The position numbers were made by a program, and so were the translations under genes. A stretch of DNA of 64,000 nucleotides from Epiperipatus broadwayi (lineage: Eukaryota; Onychophora; Udeonychophora; Euonychophora; Peripatidae), in NCBI GenBank assembly GCA_028023455.1, contig JAQFVV010013289.1, positions 40,660 to 104,659 on the forward strand. Reading direction: 5' to 3'. The notes beneath the pieces were generated by a model that was given only the letters and a program-made list of their open reading frames with translations, made no database searches and had not been told where the DNA came from. This document shows, piece by piece, positions 1-11,397 of the stretch (positions within the stretch are counted from its first letter, which is position 1; every line of letters starts with the position of its first letter).

Positions 1-1528
1 ATAATCTTATGCACCAACCAGAATGATAATTATTGATCATTTTTGGATGTGCCAAAAACACTAAATACCCATCGCCATTCATATATTCATCCCATGCATG
101 AATCTAGCACAGCAAACATAAGCTATATTATGGTTTGTGAGCAAGAGATGATGGAAATAATTTTTAACAATGGAACAATAATAAAAAATGGTATTAGGGC
201 ACTTCACATATAAATAAGCCTTCTGATTTTGATTAATATACAAAATTTCAAATGATCACATTGCGTTTTACATAATTACTATTTAAAATTTAAATAGTTA
301 CATTGATTTACATATATCTGCGAACAGACACATGATTTCTAATATACAATTAATATGTTTCAATTGATACTCAATAATGACAAAAAATGATTAAATTTTA
401 CATATATGTCCTATTTTAATTTATTACAATAATAATATTATATTTACCTAATTAATTTCATTTTGAAAACATACAGAAAATTTCACACATATACATGTGT
501 ATAAACAAAATATAAATATAATTTGTAATCAGTTATTGAATTCTTTTACAGCTTTCTTTTATTCTTATAAAATAAAAATATAGTCAATTTTTAAGAGGTT
601 AGAAAACTTTTATCAGGTTACCCCTTAATTAATTGTAAATGTCTTTAAATTTAAAAATATGGATTTAAAATGTCTATCAAATGAATAATTTAAAAACAAC
701 TCACTTTTATATACAGGTTTATCTGTGCTTCTCTGCATATAGACACAAAAGCATACATATAACTACGACTTTATTCAGCTGGTGTTTCTCTTAGGCAATA
801 TGTTTTTGGTCAATCCAGGCAATTGTTATCATCAGATGAAAGTATATACCTCATATATGGTTAACTTTCTCCCTTCTGCAGTTGGTTCTACTTAACTTGG
901 ATTTGGTAGGCTTCAGACAGCAAGCTGTTTTCCAGAACTCTTTTAAGGTTATGAATTTCAACACAAAGAAGTGGTAATTTTTCCTTCATGTAAAATCAAA
1001 CTCCACTATTAAACTGAAGAGCAGCTACTTCCTTGTATTCATACATCCTCATCACAGTTCTCTAAATACCTATCTCTGCAGCTAGCTTTATTGTTGCCAT
1101 TCTCTGCTACAGTTATCAACTCTTCACAAAATATGTTAGCCAACTTTGCAGCTAGCCCTGCAATTAGCTCTTCTGCTAACCACTTCTCAGAAAATTAAAG
1201 CTAAGCTGACTGATATTTTTATCAGTCTTTTTTATAATCATGGATGGGTCAGGTGATAAAAGCATAGTCACTGTTTTCAATTAACTTTAATCCTTTGGAA
1301 TTCGACTGAAGGTGTGTTCTATATTCATGTTTTTTTACTTTGATACCAATTAATTAAAAGATTTCAAAAATAGATGTTTTTATAATTATCAGAAAATATG
1401 CTTACATTTAAATTTGCAAAATCAGAATAAAAATATTAATGTTTTATGTAGCAGACCATTTTTGCATATTTAATTTTATAATAAAATATTATTTTAAATC
1501 CAGAATTTATTTACACTATTTTTTATTT

Positions 1529-1532
<4 letters not shown>
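1..1532. other. AT-rich DNA, no gene recognised
   Basis: No open frame with protein-like composition, no RNA gene and no repeat structure is visible here. The stretch around 1,020-1,200 is less AT-rich than its surroundings and repeats short GCTAGC-like words, but no conserved domain could be read from it on either strand. It is treated as intergenic or intronic. Confidence 0.5.

Positions 1533-1616
<84 letters not shown>
1533..1616. repeat. (TA)n microsatellite
   Basis: About 84 bp of uninterrupted TA dinucleotide, preceded by a T-rich run and followed by a short GTGTGTG tail. Any reading frame through it gives alternating Tyr-Ile, so apparent ORFs here are artefacts. Confidence 0.97.
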
Positions 1617-1624
<8 letters not shown>

Positions 1625-1805
1625 TATGTAACCCAACTTTGGTTACAATATATATTTGAAATTTTAAAAATCATAAAAATAAAATTATGGACTTGAAATT
1701 GTTATCATTTGTTATAAGTATTTACATCATACTTCACTTGTTTAGACATTTTTTGTACATCAACCCCTCTAGTTGATAAGTAATTAATACTGAAGTGATA
1801 GTTTT

Positions 1806-1904
1806 TTTTCTAAGTGCCATAGCATCAGCCGGGACGTGAACCCGCAAACCAGGCAACTGCTTGTAAGGCAGTCGCACTGACCTCTCGACCACAAATGCAA
1901 GACA
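1806..1904 (-). mobile_element. minimal tRNA-derived SINE with target site duplication
   Basis: On the minus strand this ~100-bp element has an RNA polymerase III A box at 1891-1881 (TGGTCGAGAGG) and a B box at 1842-1832 (GGTTCACGTCC). The anticodon-arm-like stem is ACTGC/GCAGT around a 7-nt loop. The tRNA-like part is followed by a short unique end (CGGCTGATGCTATGGCA) and an A-rich tail. The perfect 13-bp direct repeat AAGTGATAGTTTT lies at 1793-1805 and 1905-1917, the expected target-primed insertion scar. A true tRNA gene is unlikely because the acceptor stem is not complementary and an A tail plus target duplication are present. A related copy lies at 47,120-47,190 and a decayed one near 3,601-3,685. 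Its small size and perfect duplication suggest a recent insertion. Confidence 0.82.
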
Positions 1905-1917
1905 AAGTGATAGTTTT

Positions 1918-3410
1918 ATTGAAATATTTTGATATTGTATGTGCAAATTCTTCTATGTATGATACTTAAAAATGTTTATTTATTCTTTAATTACCTATAT
2001 TTTATGGTTTTGTAATTTCACTGTTCTTTAGTTTACATTTGAGTCAAACTATTTTTTCATAAAATAAATTAACTTATTGTATGCATTATCCTCACATTTC
2101 TAAAATCACATGAGCTTCAGAATTAAAAGTTTGCTTACATATTTGGCATTATGATTTGACATTTGAAATAATGGGATATTTATGAGAGCTGAGGTTCCAG
2201 AAATACACAGAACATAGTAAACTAGAGCCATTTATGTATTGTCATATCTATTCTTAAATTCCAGAGGACACATACATTTAAAAATGAAATTTGGCATTTG
2301 AAATAATATTATTTGATGTTGCATAAAAATTTTAAATGTGTCCTGTAACCCAGAATACATTCATGTATCAATCTTATCTATTCCTAAACATCATTGGTCC
2401 AACTATCGCTGAAATGATGATAATAGTGTTTTAGACAAAACATAAATGTCAAAACATAATAAAAAATGATTATAATTTTGGCATGGCTTAAGATCACATA
2501 GCTGAGTAATAATTTGTATTTAAGTTTTATGGCTAATATTCATAAAAGTTGTTTCTAAACAAAAGAGCTAATTTTGTAAGTATTTACTTTAAAAATCATA
2601 TTATTTTGCAAAAGAATTATGATTATTTTGCAAAAAATATATAGTTAATTGTTTATTTTTGTGTCAAAATCAATTACCCTAAAAGTGTGTTATGCACACA
2701 GTTTTCAATTTGCTTGATTTAAGGAAAGTAATTCTGTTGCTCAGGTGAGAATCTTGACTCTACACTCTTTAGCACTGAGTCATCACTTCAAGATTGTAAT
2801 AGAACATATAGAACATTATCAAAAAAAGGCTATTGGTTAATAAAATAAACAATAGGATGTTCAAATTTCTTATAATATTTTTGAAGCTTTTATAAATATC
2901 ATTAAATATTTATCATTTAATAATAAAAGTTTTATAGTACCCATGATTATCTGTTTTTTGAAACAAGATATTATTTCCTATTATAAATATATGATTGAAT
3001 GTTTTTTTTTATAACTGATAATGTGAAATCTATTTAAATTATCATATTCTTAAACTTTCTAGAATAAGGGTTATTATACTGGATGACTTTTAAATTTTTT
3101 TTTGATGAAAGGAAATTGTATTTACCAATTAAAATGTAATCTTGAATGCTTTAATATATGTGTATTGGTTTAATAACTTTCAAGCACCATATTCCAAGTA
3201 GTATATATAATTATATCAAGATCAATTAACAATGATGTTGACAAAGGTATGCTCATAAACATCAGAGCTCCAAGAAGAGAAGGATACATTAATTATTTAA
3301 TATATTTATATGTCAGTAATAAAATGTTGACTAAAACCTGTAGGGTAACTAATCACATATCATATGACCTATTTAGCTTACATTACCAATATGTAATATA
3401 AAAAGATTCT
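1918..3410. other. AT-rich DNA, no gene recognised
   Basis: No coding, RNA or structured repeat signal could be supported. Short low-complexity A and T runs are common. Confidence 0.5.
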
Positions 3411-3845
3411 GCCAATAGCTCTAAATGAGTTTATTTATTTATTTTAATGATAAATGCTACTAAGAGAAAGTACCTGAGGACTTTATCTATGATGATCCCC
3501 ATCTCCAGACCAGTTTTGTGTTAAAAGCTAAATTTGAAGAGGTGTATGTGTCTGAAGATTTTGATCTTTTTCTTAAATTTTAAGAATTAGATAAATGCTT
3601 GTCTTGAGTTAGGATTTTTTGTTGTCAACAACTGCTTGTAAAGCTGCTGTCACTGACCTCTTGACCACCAATGCTTGACTTGAGTTAGTATTTTGAATCT
3701 AATGTCCTAAATCATCACTAAAAAAAGCAATAACTTGAACCCAGTCTGGGGATGGGAACCATCATAGATAAAGGCTTCAGGTTCTTTCTCTTGTAGCATT
3801 TATCATTAAAAAATAAATAAATAAGCTTGTTTAGAACTATTAGCA
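3411..3845. repeat. foldback repeat with ~100-bp inverted arms
   Basis: The left arm 3,411-3,511 (from CCAATAGCTCTAAA through ATGATCCCCATCTCCAGAC) is inversely repeated at 3,744-3,845 (from GTCTGGGGATGGG to TTTAGAACTATTAGCAG) with scattered mismatches and a 1-3 bp slip. The roughly 230-bp spacer contains a degenerate minus-strand copy of the tRNA-derived SINE (about 3,601-3,685). The structure fits a foldback transposon or inverted-terminal-repeat MITE. No target duplication was identified, and arm divergence says it is old. Confidence 0.7.
3601..3685 (-). mobile_element. decayed tRNA-derived SINE fragment
   Basis: The minus strand reads GTGGTCAAGAGGTCAGTG, followed by a SINE-like anticodon region ending in ACAAGCAGTTG. 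This aligns with the head of the intact copy at 1,806-1,904. The B box and the 3' end are lost. It sits in the spacer of the surrounding foldback repeat. Confidence 0.55.
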
Positions 3846-4713
3846 GGATACTGTTTTGGATCTCATGGCATAGTAGTGTGAGTGTAAATATACAAAACTG
3901 AAATGAAAAGCAAAAATAAACACAGACAAAACTTTTGATAGATATTTTTTATATTACACTTAAAAAATCACAATTAAAAGTTTAATAATTTTGAATTACA
4001 ATTTTTGTCTTATAAATTAAACATTTAAAAGGTCTAGTAAATATTTTATTAATTATCATTTTGAAATTAAAACAAACATGTTTTGTGTTACAATAGATGT
4101 ACTAGTAATTAATTATAAAAGTCAACTATCTATTTTGATAAGCACATTTTTTTTGTAATTCATGGTTGTATAACATATTTTGATAAAATTCCATGAATTC
4201 TTCATCAAAGTATTAAAGTGAATTGAAAAGGGTCATTAACTTTTTTCAATTAAGATAGGTAAAACATTTTTAATTAATGTATTTCCCCTCACATACTGAA
4301 TATAAAAGAGTTAAAAAAAGATTAAAGGGAAGTTCTTGAGAGTTCTTAGAGGTTTACAATTATACAGAAACTACCATCAAGATATAGCTGAAGAAAATGA
4401 AGGTAAGTTCAGGCAGTTGTTCCATAGATTATTACAGTAGAGTTTTTATTCACATGGAAAAAAGTCCATGTGAACAAAAATGGTTGGCTTGCCTAAATTC
4501 TATCTAATCCATGACTTAATGGAGCTGATTAAATGTTATTAGTTACATGGATTATATCTTTTCCAAAGAGACAATAAGTCTACTGTTTTAAAAGGGATCA
4601 GCTTATCAAGGGAGTCCACCAGATGCTATAAAATTTGTATATATTTGTATATTTTATCTATATGTGGAGAAACACAGATAAATATTTTGCATCATATATA
4701 CAAAGTACAGAGT

Positions 4714-4715
4714 AG

Positions 4716-4748
<33 letters not shown>
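4714..4748. repeat. (TA)n tract passing into (GT)n
   Basis: A short TA run followed by GTACGTGTGTGTGTG marks the left edge of the inverted satellite array. The first satellite unit starts directly after it. Confidence 0.9.
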
Positions 4749-4751
<3 letters not shown>

Positions 4752-4761
4752 GTGTGTGTGT

Positions 4762-6109
4762 GATCAACAGATGACATTATACCTAAAACACAGTCAAAAC
4801 GTGTTTGTTTACATAAACATCAGAGTAAGCATTCACTGCCTCTTTCGTTAGTTCGACCTTCAGATCATGATTTCAAGCTGATTTTGCTATCATCAGTGAA
4901 GGACAGGAAATAAAAAAATAGATCTAAACATTAAACTCTGAGCGTTTATGAAACAATTTCAATTCAGCTTGCAAGCGTGAATTTTTTAGACACACAATGT
5001 CTTCAAAATCTGCATAGCAAGCCAGATAGCTATATGGGTCTGATAACAGTTCAGTATCTCCACATAGTAAAAGCCTCTGCAATATATATCATTGCAAGAA
5101 AAAACTTTAAAGATACATTTATGAAAAACAAAAAAGCAAGTTAAACTTGCCAATGCTTGTATTTATGATCAACAGATGGCGTTTTACCATAAACACTGTC
5201 AAAGCGTGTTTGTTTACATAAATATCAGAGTAAGCATCCACTACCTCTTTCATTAGTTTCACCTTCAGATCATGATTTCAAGCTGATTTTGCTATCGTCA
5301 GTAAAGGACAGGAAATAAGAAACTAGATCTAAATACTAAACTCTGAGCGTTTATGAAACAATTTCTATTCAGCTTGCAAGCGTGAATTTTTTAGACAAGT
5401 AATGTCTTCAAAATCAGCATAGCAAGCCAGATAGCTATATGGGTCTGATATCAATTCAGTATCTGCAAGCTGAATAGAAATTGTTTCATAAACACTCAGT
5501 GTTTAGTGTTTAGATCTAGTTTCTTATTTCCTGTCCTTCAATGATGATAGCAAAATCAGCTTGAAATCATGATCTGAAGGTGGAACTAATAAAAGAGGTA
5601 GTGAATGCTTACTCTGATGTTTATGTAAACAAACATGCTTTGATGGTGTTTTTGGTAAAATGCCATCTGTTGACCATAAATACAAGCGTTGACAAGTTTA
5701 ACTTGCTTTTTTGTTTTTCATAAATGTACCTTTGAAATTTTTCTTGCAATGATAAATATTACAGAGGCATCTACTATGTGGAGATACTGAACTTATATCA
5801 GACACATGTAGCTATCTGTCTTGCTATGCTGATTTTGAAGACATTATGTGTCTAAAAAATTGACGCTTGCAAGCTGAATAGCAATTGTTTCATAAATGCT
5901 CAGAGTTTAGTGTTTTAATCTAGTTTCTTATTTCCTGTCCTTCACTGATGATAGCAAAATCAGCTTGAAATCATGATCTGAAGGTGGAACTAATGAAAGA
6001 GGTAGTCAATGCTTACTCTGACATTTGTGTAAACAAACACGCTTTGCCGGTGTTTTTGGTAAAACGCCATCTGTTGATCATAAATACAAGTGGTGGCAAG
6101 TTTAACTTG

Positions 6110-6110
<1 letters not shown>
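4762..6110. repeat. inverted array of ~405-bp satellite units
   Basis: One full forward unit (4,762-5,166) and one partial forward unit (5,167 to about 5,465) begin with GATCAACAGATG. From about 5,465 the same sequence runs in reverse orientation to 6,110, so the locus is palindromic around that point. Conserved words inside the unit include AGCTATATGGGTCTGA (at 5,028 and 5,433), TTCAGATCATGATTTCAAGC and GGACAGGAAATAA. The array is walled by (TA)n on both sides. The same word order occurs in the larger array at 19.3-23.4 kb, so both belong to one satellite superfamily. No coding capacity is evident. Confidence 0.85.

Positions 6111-6194
<84 letters not shown>
6111..6194. repeat. (TA)n microsatellite
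   Basis: About 84 bp of TA dinucleotide bounding the right end of the inverted satellite array. The Tyr-Ile frames over it on both strands are not genes. Confidence 0.97.
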
Positions 6195-6197
<3 letters not shown>

Positions 6198-7560
6198 ATC
6201 CTCACTTCCAAGAAATATATAGTATAATAAAATGTGATTAGCTCAGATAAATGGTTATGCTAAGCGAAAACGTATCTAATTAAATAAGAAAGATATACTA
6301 CAATAAACTAGCTCTAATTAATAAGATAAAAATATGGTTTGACATTATAAACTAAATAAATAAAATATTTACTAAAACATGAAACTATGAAGTCAGCTTA
6401 CAAGTGGCAATATGAATTACATTGGGCCAGTATAATACCACCTCAATGGCATAAGAATACTATTCCCTCTTTCATTACCTCAAATGATAAATTTGTAACA
6501 GCATTCTTATGTCTTTAACAATAACTAATTAATTAAGATAATATTAATAAATAAATCTTACTCTTATTTCAAAATAATCTAACTAAAATAATCTCAGATT
6601 CTTTTAAATTAATTCTAAGCAACTAAAATTCCTGTAGCTGAACATGATAAGGGATTTAATATCATTATCAACTACTAATTAATTTTTAATGTATAATTTA
6701 ATATTATCTGTTTTTCCTTAACATAATAATAATCATTTAATAACAATAAAAGTCAATAATATATTATACTTTTAATCTTCATATGACATCTTAAATAAAA
6801 CATGTGATTAAATCTTATACTTTGAGAATATGTGGCAATGGATAATATTATAATGATGTTTAATATATTGTAATTATCTTATGACCACAGTAATAATAAT
6901 ATGATAATGACAATAAAATTTCTTTAAAATCATATTAAGATAATACTCTAATTCTTAAATAATAATCTTATCTATAATGTGCAAATATTATGTTTTAGTT
7001 CAAATTATCTGTTGTCATATGTTGAAATGTAAAATAATTGATTTGTCACATAATTTTATAAAAACAAGTTTAACCAATTTTATTACAGTAACTTTAACAA
7101 ATAACTTATTTACAATATTTACATCCAAAATAAAAAAATAAAAATCTTGACTTATCTGTCTAATAACCTCCACTAAATAATGATGTCCTAGCTATTTATT
7201 CAGCTTACCAAATCATCAATATTCAATACAAAAGGAAAAAAACACTGCCCATGGAAAATATATAAGTTACAGGGCTATGTTATCTGCACTTACATAATTA
7301 CTAAGATCACATATTATTTCTATTCCCATAATAATAAATTCTACATTTAATCATTGCTTTGGTTTCATTTAACTTACTTCCAAAGTCACTACCTTTCTAA
7401 ATTACTCTATAGACTTATCACTATACATCGTCAAAAAATTCTTATAATATCCTTCTAAAAGAATAAATAAATTCGAAATAAAAATAACAATCTAAAATGT
7501 TCAATATGAAAGATTAGTCCAATTCTGATCATAATTTGGTGATGGCTAAATTAAAGTTGA
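6195..7560. other. AT-rich DNA, no gene recognised
   Basis: Composed almost wholly of A/T words such as AATAAT and TTAATT. No coding frame, repeat structure or RNA gene was recognised. Confidence 0.5.
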
Positions 7561-9690
7561 GTTTAAAAAGAATTAGAAGAGGGAAAAGATACATAAGATG
7601 GGACCTGAAATAATTGAGACAAATAAAAAAAGGAAAATTTGGTTAAGTATGTAAAAATGAATTTAAAATGATTTTTGAGGATGAGAAATATATTAATAGC
7701 CCTGATGAGTGTTAAAATACAATTAAAATGATTCTTAAAAAGCAAAAAAATGAAATACATATTATTCTTGCAAAACAATCTAAAGGATCTTGGATGTCTG
7801 TAGGTATGATGGAAAAGATGGATGTGTGAAGACAGTGGAAGAATGTAACTACTGAGGAAGGGCAAAAGGCAGATAGGAAATTTAATAATGAACTAAGAAG
7901 AGAAACAGATTTAGCAATGCAAAAGTTGTTGGAGCAAGAATGTAAAGAGAGAGAAAGGCTTCAACAGGTGAAGAGATATGATATGGTATTTGATAGAATA
8001 CGAAGTATCACTTGGGACAAAAATAAATGAGTAGCAAGTGAGATTGCAGATAAGAATGGAAGAAGGTTAACTGATAGTAATGACATATTAAAAAGATTGG
8101 AAGAATATCTTCAGAATCTGTATAGTATAGGAAATAATTTAATTAATTATGAACTTGAATATGAAGATAATGTTCCAATAGATGATAGAGGTATGGACAT
8201 ATTGCCAGATGATGTAAGAAAGTCAATCACATAAATAAAGAATGGGAAGACTGTTGGATTTGATGCAATACCTATAGAATTTTTGAGAGAAATGGGAGAA
8301 TTTAATATGAAGAAAATAGTTGGACTTTGCAATTTGGTATATAATAGAGGAGTTTGGCCTGAAGATTTTTTTAAGTGCTATAATAATTCCAATTGCTAAA
8401 AAGAAGAAAGTTGTTAAATGGGAAAAGTGTAAAATAATAAGTTTTTTGTCTAATGTTTCTACAGATAAATTGAGGATTTTAACTCAAAGGATTTATGGGA
8501 AGGTAGATTATTATGTTGGTGAAGAACAGTTTGGTGTTTGGAAAGGGAAAAGTGCAAGAAATGCTATTGGTATTGTTAGGACAATTGTGGAAAGATATAT
8601 TGAAAAAGATAAAGGAATTGGTATATGTTTTGTGGATTTAGAAAAAGCCTTTGATAGAATAGGCTGGAATAAACTGATGTCCATCTTAAGAGATAAAGAA
8701 GTATTTTGGATAAAAGGATGATTGCTATGGATTATCTACAATGGTCAAAGGATAAGAATTAGATTTGGGAGTAATGCGACTGATAAAGTGTATTTAGAAA
8801 ATGGAGTTAGGCAAGGGTGTAGTATATCACCTGTTTTGTTTAATATTTATTTAGAAGATATACTAAATAATTATTTTGACTGTGGAGGTGCAACTGTTGG
8901 ATGATAAGTAAGAAAGTGTATAAGATTTTCAGATTATATGGCTCTTATTGCTGAGGAGAAATATGTTGAATAAATTGGAAAAAGGATATATGGCTTATGG
9001 AATGAAGATTAATGTTGAAAATACTAAGTGTTTATGAATAGGGATACATTTTAAAAGACTACAAATTGGAATCCATGATGACATGGTTCAACAGGTGAAG
9101 AGATATAGATATTTGAGTAGTTGGTAGAGTGACGATGGAAGAAGTGAAAATGAAGTTAAAAAGGATAGCATTGGCAAAGGAGACATTTGTAAAGGGAAAG
9201 AATATATTTTATGGATGTTTGGAAGGAGAATTAAGGAAGAGATTACTTATATGTTATGTGTGGAGTGTATTAATGTATGGTTGTGAGACATGGACATTGA
9301 GTAATAGAATTAAGAAACTATTGGAAGGTTTTGAGATGTGGACATGGAGAAAGATGGAAAAACATCTGCTGGATGAGTAAAATAACAAATGAAGAAGTTT
9401 TGAAAAGAGTAAATGAGAAAAAAAGATTGATTGAAAATATCAGAGAGAGAAAGAGAAACTGGATTGGACATATATTGAAAAGAAATTATAGTTTAATGTA
9501 AGCTGTTTTGGAGGGAATGATGAGTGGAACTAAAAAGAAAATATGGAAGAGATTGACATTATTGGATGACATGAGATGTGAAGACTTATGTGTAAATGAA
9601 GAAATGGGCTAGGAAGAGTATGAAATGGAAGAATGTATGAACTGATGTAGTGACTACTCTCTGGACCTGTCTATTGGACAGAATAATATT
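7561..9690 (+). pseudogene. decayed non-LTR retrotransposon (LINE) reverse transcriptase
   Basis: Several frames read in order give the reverse transcriptase of a LINE. A Lys/Glu-rich linker (about 7,850-8,030) is followed by GKTVGFDAIPIEFLREMGE (about 8,245-8,310), then VDLEKAFDR near 8,632, the VRQGCSISPVLFNIYL block near 8,805, and a C-terminal YGCETWTLSNRIKK block near 9,275. A catalytic xxDD box is not intact. The expected place near 8,930 reads RFSDYMALI. Internal stops and frameshifts lie near 8,030, 8,232, 8,720 and 8,900, so the copy cannot code for active protein. It ends around 9,690 with a TTGATTGATTGATG tail, typical of LINEs with short tandem 3' ends. The clade is uncertain; the RT/C-terminal layout resembles RTE/RTE-X or related elements. 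No endonuclease could be read upstream, so the copy is probably 5'-truncated. Confidence 0.85.
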
Positions 9691-9719
9691 GATTGATTGA
9701 TGTAAATAGAACTACAGTC

Positions 9720-10300
9720 ACTATTGGACATATATTAAAATACTATAATATAAATACAACATTTTCTACTCATCAAAAGATCAGCAATATAATAACCAAG
9801 CCTAAAGATTGAATCCTGCTTGAAACTCATGGTGTTTATCAAATCTCATGTGAAAATTGTAAAGCTTCTTACATAGGTAGAAGTAAACATCACATCAGTG
9901 TTAGGAGAGATGAATTTCTAATGCAGTTAAACAACACTCATCATCAGCTGCACTATCACTACAAATTATTGATTCAGGTTATAAAATTTATTTTTCTAGT
10001 ACAGGATTATTTCCAGATGTGATAATCTCTACCAGTGTAAAATAAGAACAGCCATTGAGATACTTAAATGGCCAGATTGTGTCAATAAGCGAGATGATAT
10101 ATGCAAACTTTCTCCTCTTTAGAAATATTTTTTTAAAAACATATTCTTAATGTAACATTTTTGCTATTGGTGGAACTTCAACATTTTTTTCAAATCAGTG
10201 TTTTTAGCACTCTTACAACCATCTTTCTACCTTTTATCACCCAGTAGATGACTTGTGTGATCAAGTCAAAATATTGAAATATTAATATTTAATTTTTTTA
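9720..10300 (+). mobile_element. Penelope-like element remnant with GIY-YIG-like domain
   Basis: Translated pieces resemble the C-terminal GIY-YIG endonuclease of PLEs. In order they are NIITKPKD (near 9,790), GVYQISCENCKASYIG (9,832-9,880) and, after a frame change, an IRTAIEILKWPDCVNKRDD block (about 10,045-10,100). These match the family pattern of a GVY...YIG core followed by a late hydrophilic motif. Stops and shifts make it non-functional. The following 10,180-10,300 segment recurs at 27.3, 28.7-28.85 and 33.25 kb, three of them in mixed orientations, and is the presumed terminal repeat. The reverse transcriptase half is not recognisable here. Alternative: an unrelated GIY-YIG gene, but the neighbouring terminal repeat argues for a PLE. 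Confidence 0.7.
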
Positions 10301-10349
10301 CTACGGATGAACCCGAAAATATATATTTTATATATAGATCCCATGAAAA

Positions 10350-10406
10350 TCTTCATATATATATATATATGTGTGTGTGTGTGGGCGCGCGCGCGTGTGC
10401 GTGTGT
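10350..10406. repeat. compound microsatellite (TA)n(TG)n(GC)n(TG)n
   Basis: A TA run changes to TG, then to a GGGCGCGCGCGCG core and back to TG. The alternating purine-pyrimidine GC/TG core is a classical potential Z-DNA tract in an otherwise very AT-rich region. Confidence 0.9.
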
Positions 10407-10692
10407 TTGTAAAATATAAATCATAATTTAAATAAAAATAATTGCAATGGAAGCAATGTTTTTTTTTTCCCCACAAGTGTACACATAAATTAAAATAATA
10501 CACAAAATTCACCCTATATATTAAAAGTATATCAACAACCTAAGCTTATATAACAACCTACCTAATAGATACATATGTATTGTTCTATTTTTTGTTGCTA
10601 TTGAAGTTTAAATAATTAAATAGGAGGTACAATTACTTTCATTTCAGTTATCAGTACTTTTATAAATATGCAAGCTTAAATGATCATCATCA

Positions 10693-11397
10693 TCAACCAT
10701 TATCAATCCACTGCAGGATGAAGGTCTCTCCAAGTTTAATCCATCTTCTCCGAACTTTAGCCTCCCTTTTCCACAACACCCCTGCACACTTTCTTATTTC
10801 ATCCATCCATCTCACATGTGGTCTCTTTCTGGGTCTTTTACAATCTCTTGGAATCCAGTTTAAAATTTCAATTGTCCATCTATTATCATTTCTTCTAGCA
10901 ATATGTCCAGCCCAACTCCATTTAAATCTTTTAATTTTTTCAATAAGGTCAGTAACACCTGTTTGTTGTCTTACCCATACATTGTATTTTCGATCTCTTC
11001 TTGTTACTCCACATCTCTCCATACTCCTTTGAGTGGTCTGAAGTCTCTGTATTGCTCTTCTATTAAGTGTCCAAGTCTCAGATCCATAAGTAAGAACTGG
11101 TAAAACACATTTGTTAAAAACCATTATTTTCAAACACATAGGCATATTTCCTTTTAGTATCAAGTTATTTCTACCAAGAGCACTCCAACCAAGGTTAATT
11201 CTATGATTAATTTCCTCCATTGTGTTTCGATTTGTATTAATAATCTGACCTAAGGATTTGTAACTGTTAACTTCTTCTAATTCTTCATAATCAATCTTTA
11301 TTTTCATATTTTGAGCAAATCGATTAAACATTACTTTAGTCTTTTTAACATTTATCTTTAGTCCTATTTTTCTACTTTCATCTGCTAACTCCTGCAA
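10693..11397 (-). pseudogene. RTE LINE ORF, C-terminal domain (234 codons open)
   Basis: This is the longest open frame in the window. It starts just downstream of the FADD box with a thumb-like segment (ESRKIGLKINVKKTKVM). YGSETWTLNRR, a W-x-GHIARR motif, RPHVRWMDEIRK and the terminal W-x-KLGETFILQW all match the conserved tail of RTE-clade proteins. The stop codon at 10,695-10,693 is followed immediately by the 3' leader into the ATGATG-type tail. The frame is intact from the frameshift at about 11,400 to the end, so the Met start is not a real initiator; the protein would continue from the upstream RT. Confidence 0.9.

Noticed and set aside
1439-1696. 85-codon frame rich in Tyr-Ile
   Set aside because: It is a translation of the (TA)n tract; the same applies to frames at 4,645-4,851, 5,984-6,241, 19,044-19,347 and 63,048-63,245.
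1734-1946. Minus-strand 70-codon frame, and a possible genuine tRNA gene
   Set aside because: The frame runs through the SINE. The tRNA-like part lacks a paired acceptor stem and has an A tail and target duplications, so it is a SINE, not a tRNA gene.
7563-7865. 100-codon minus-strand frame
   Set aside because: Antisense to the LINE linker region; Phe/Ser-rich composition mirrors the Lys/Glu codons of the sense strand.
10718-11103. Plus-strand frames over the RTE element
   Set aside because: Antisense shadows of the well supported minus-strand RTE C-terminal domain; the frames at 12,031-12,656 and 12,985-13,356 are rejected for the same reason.
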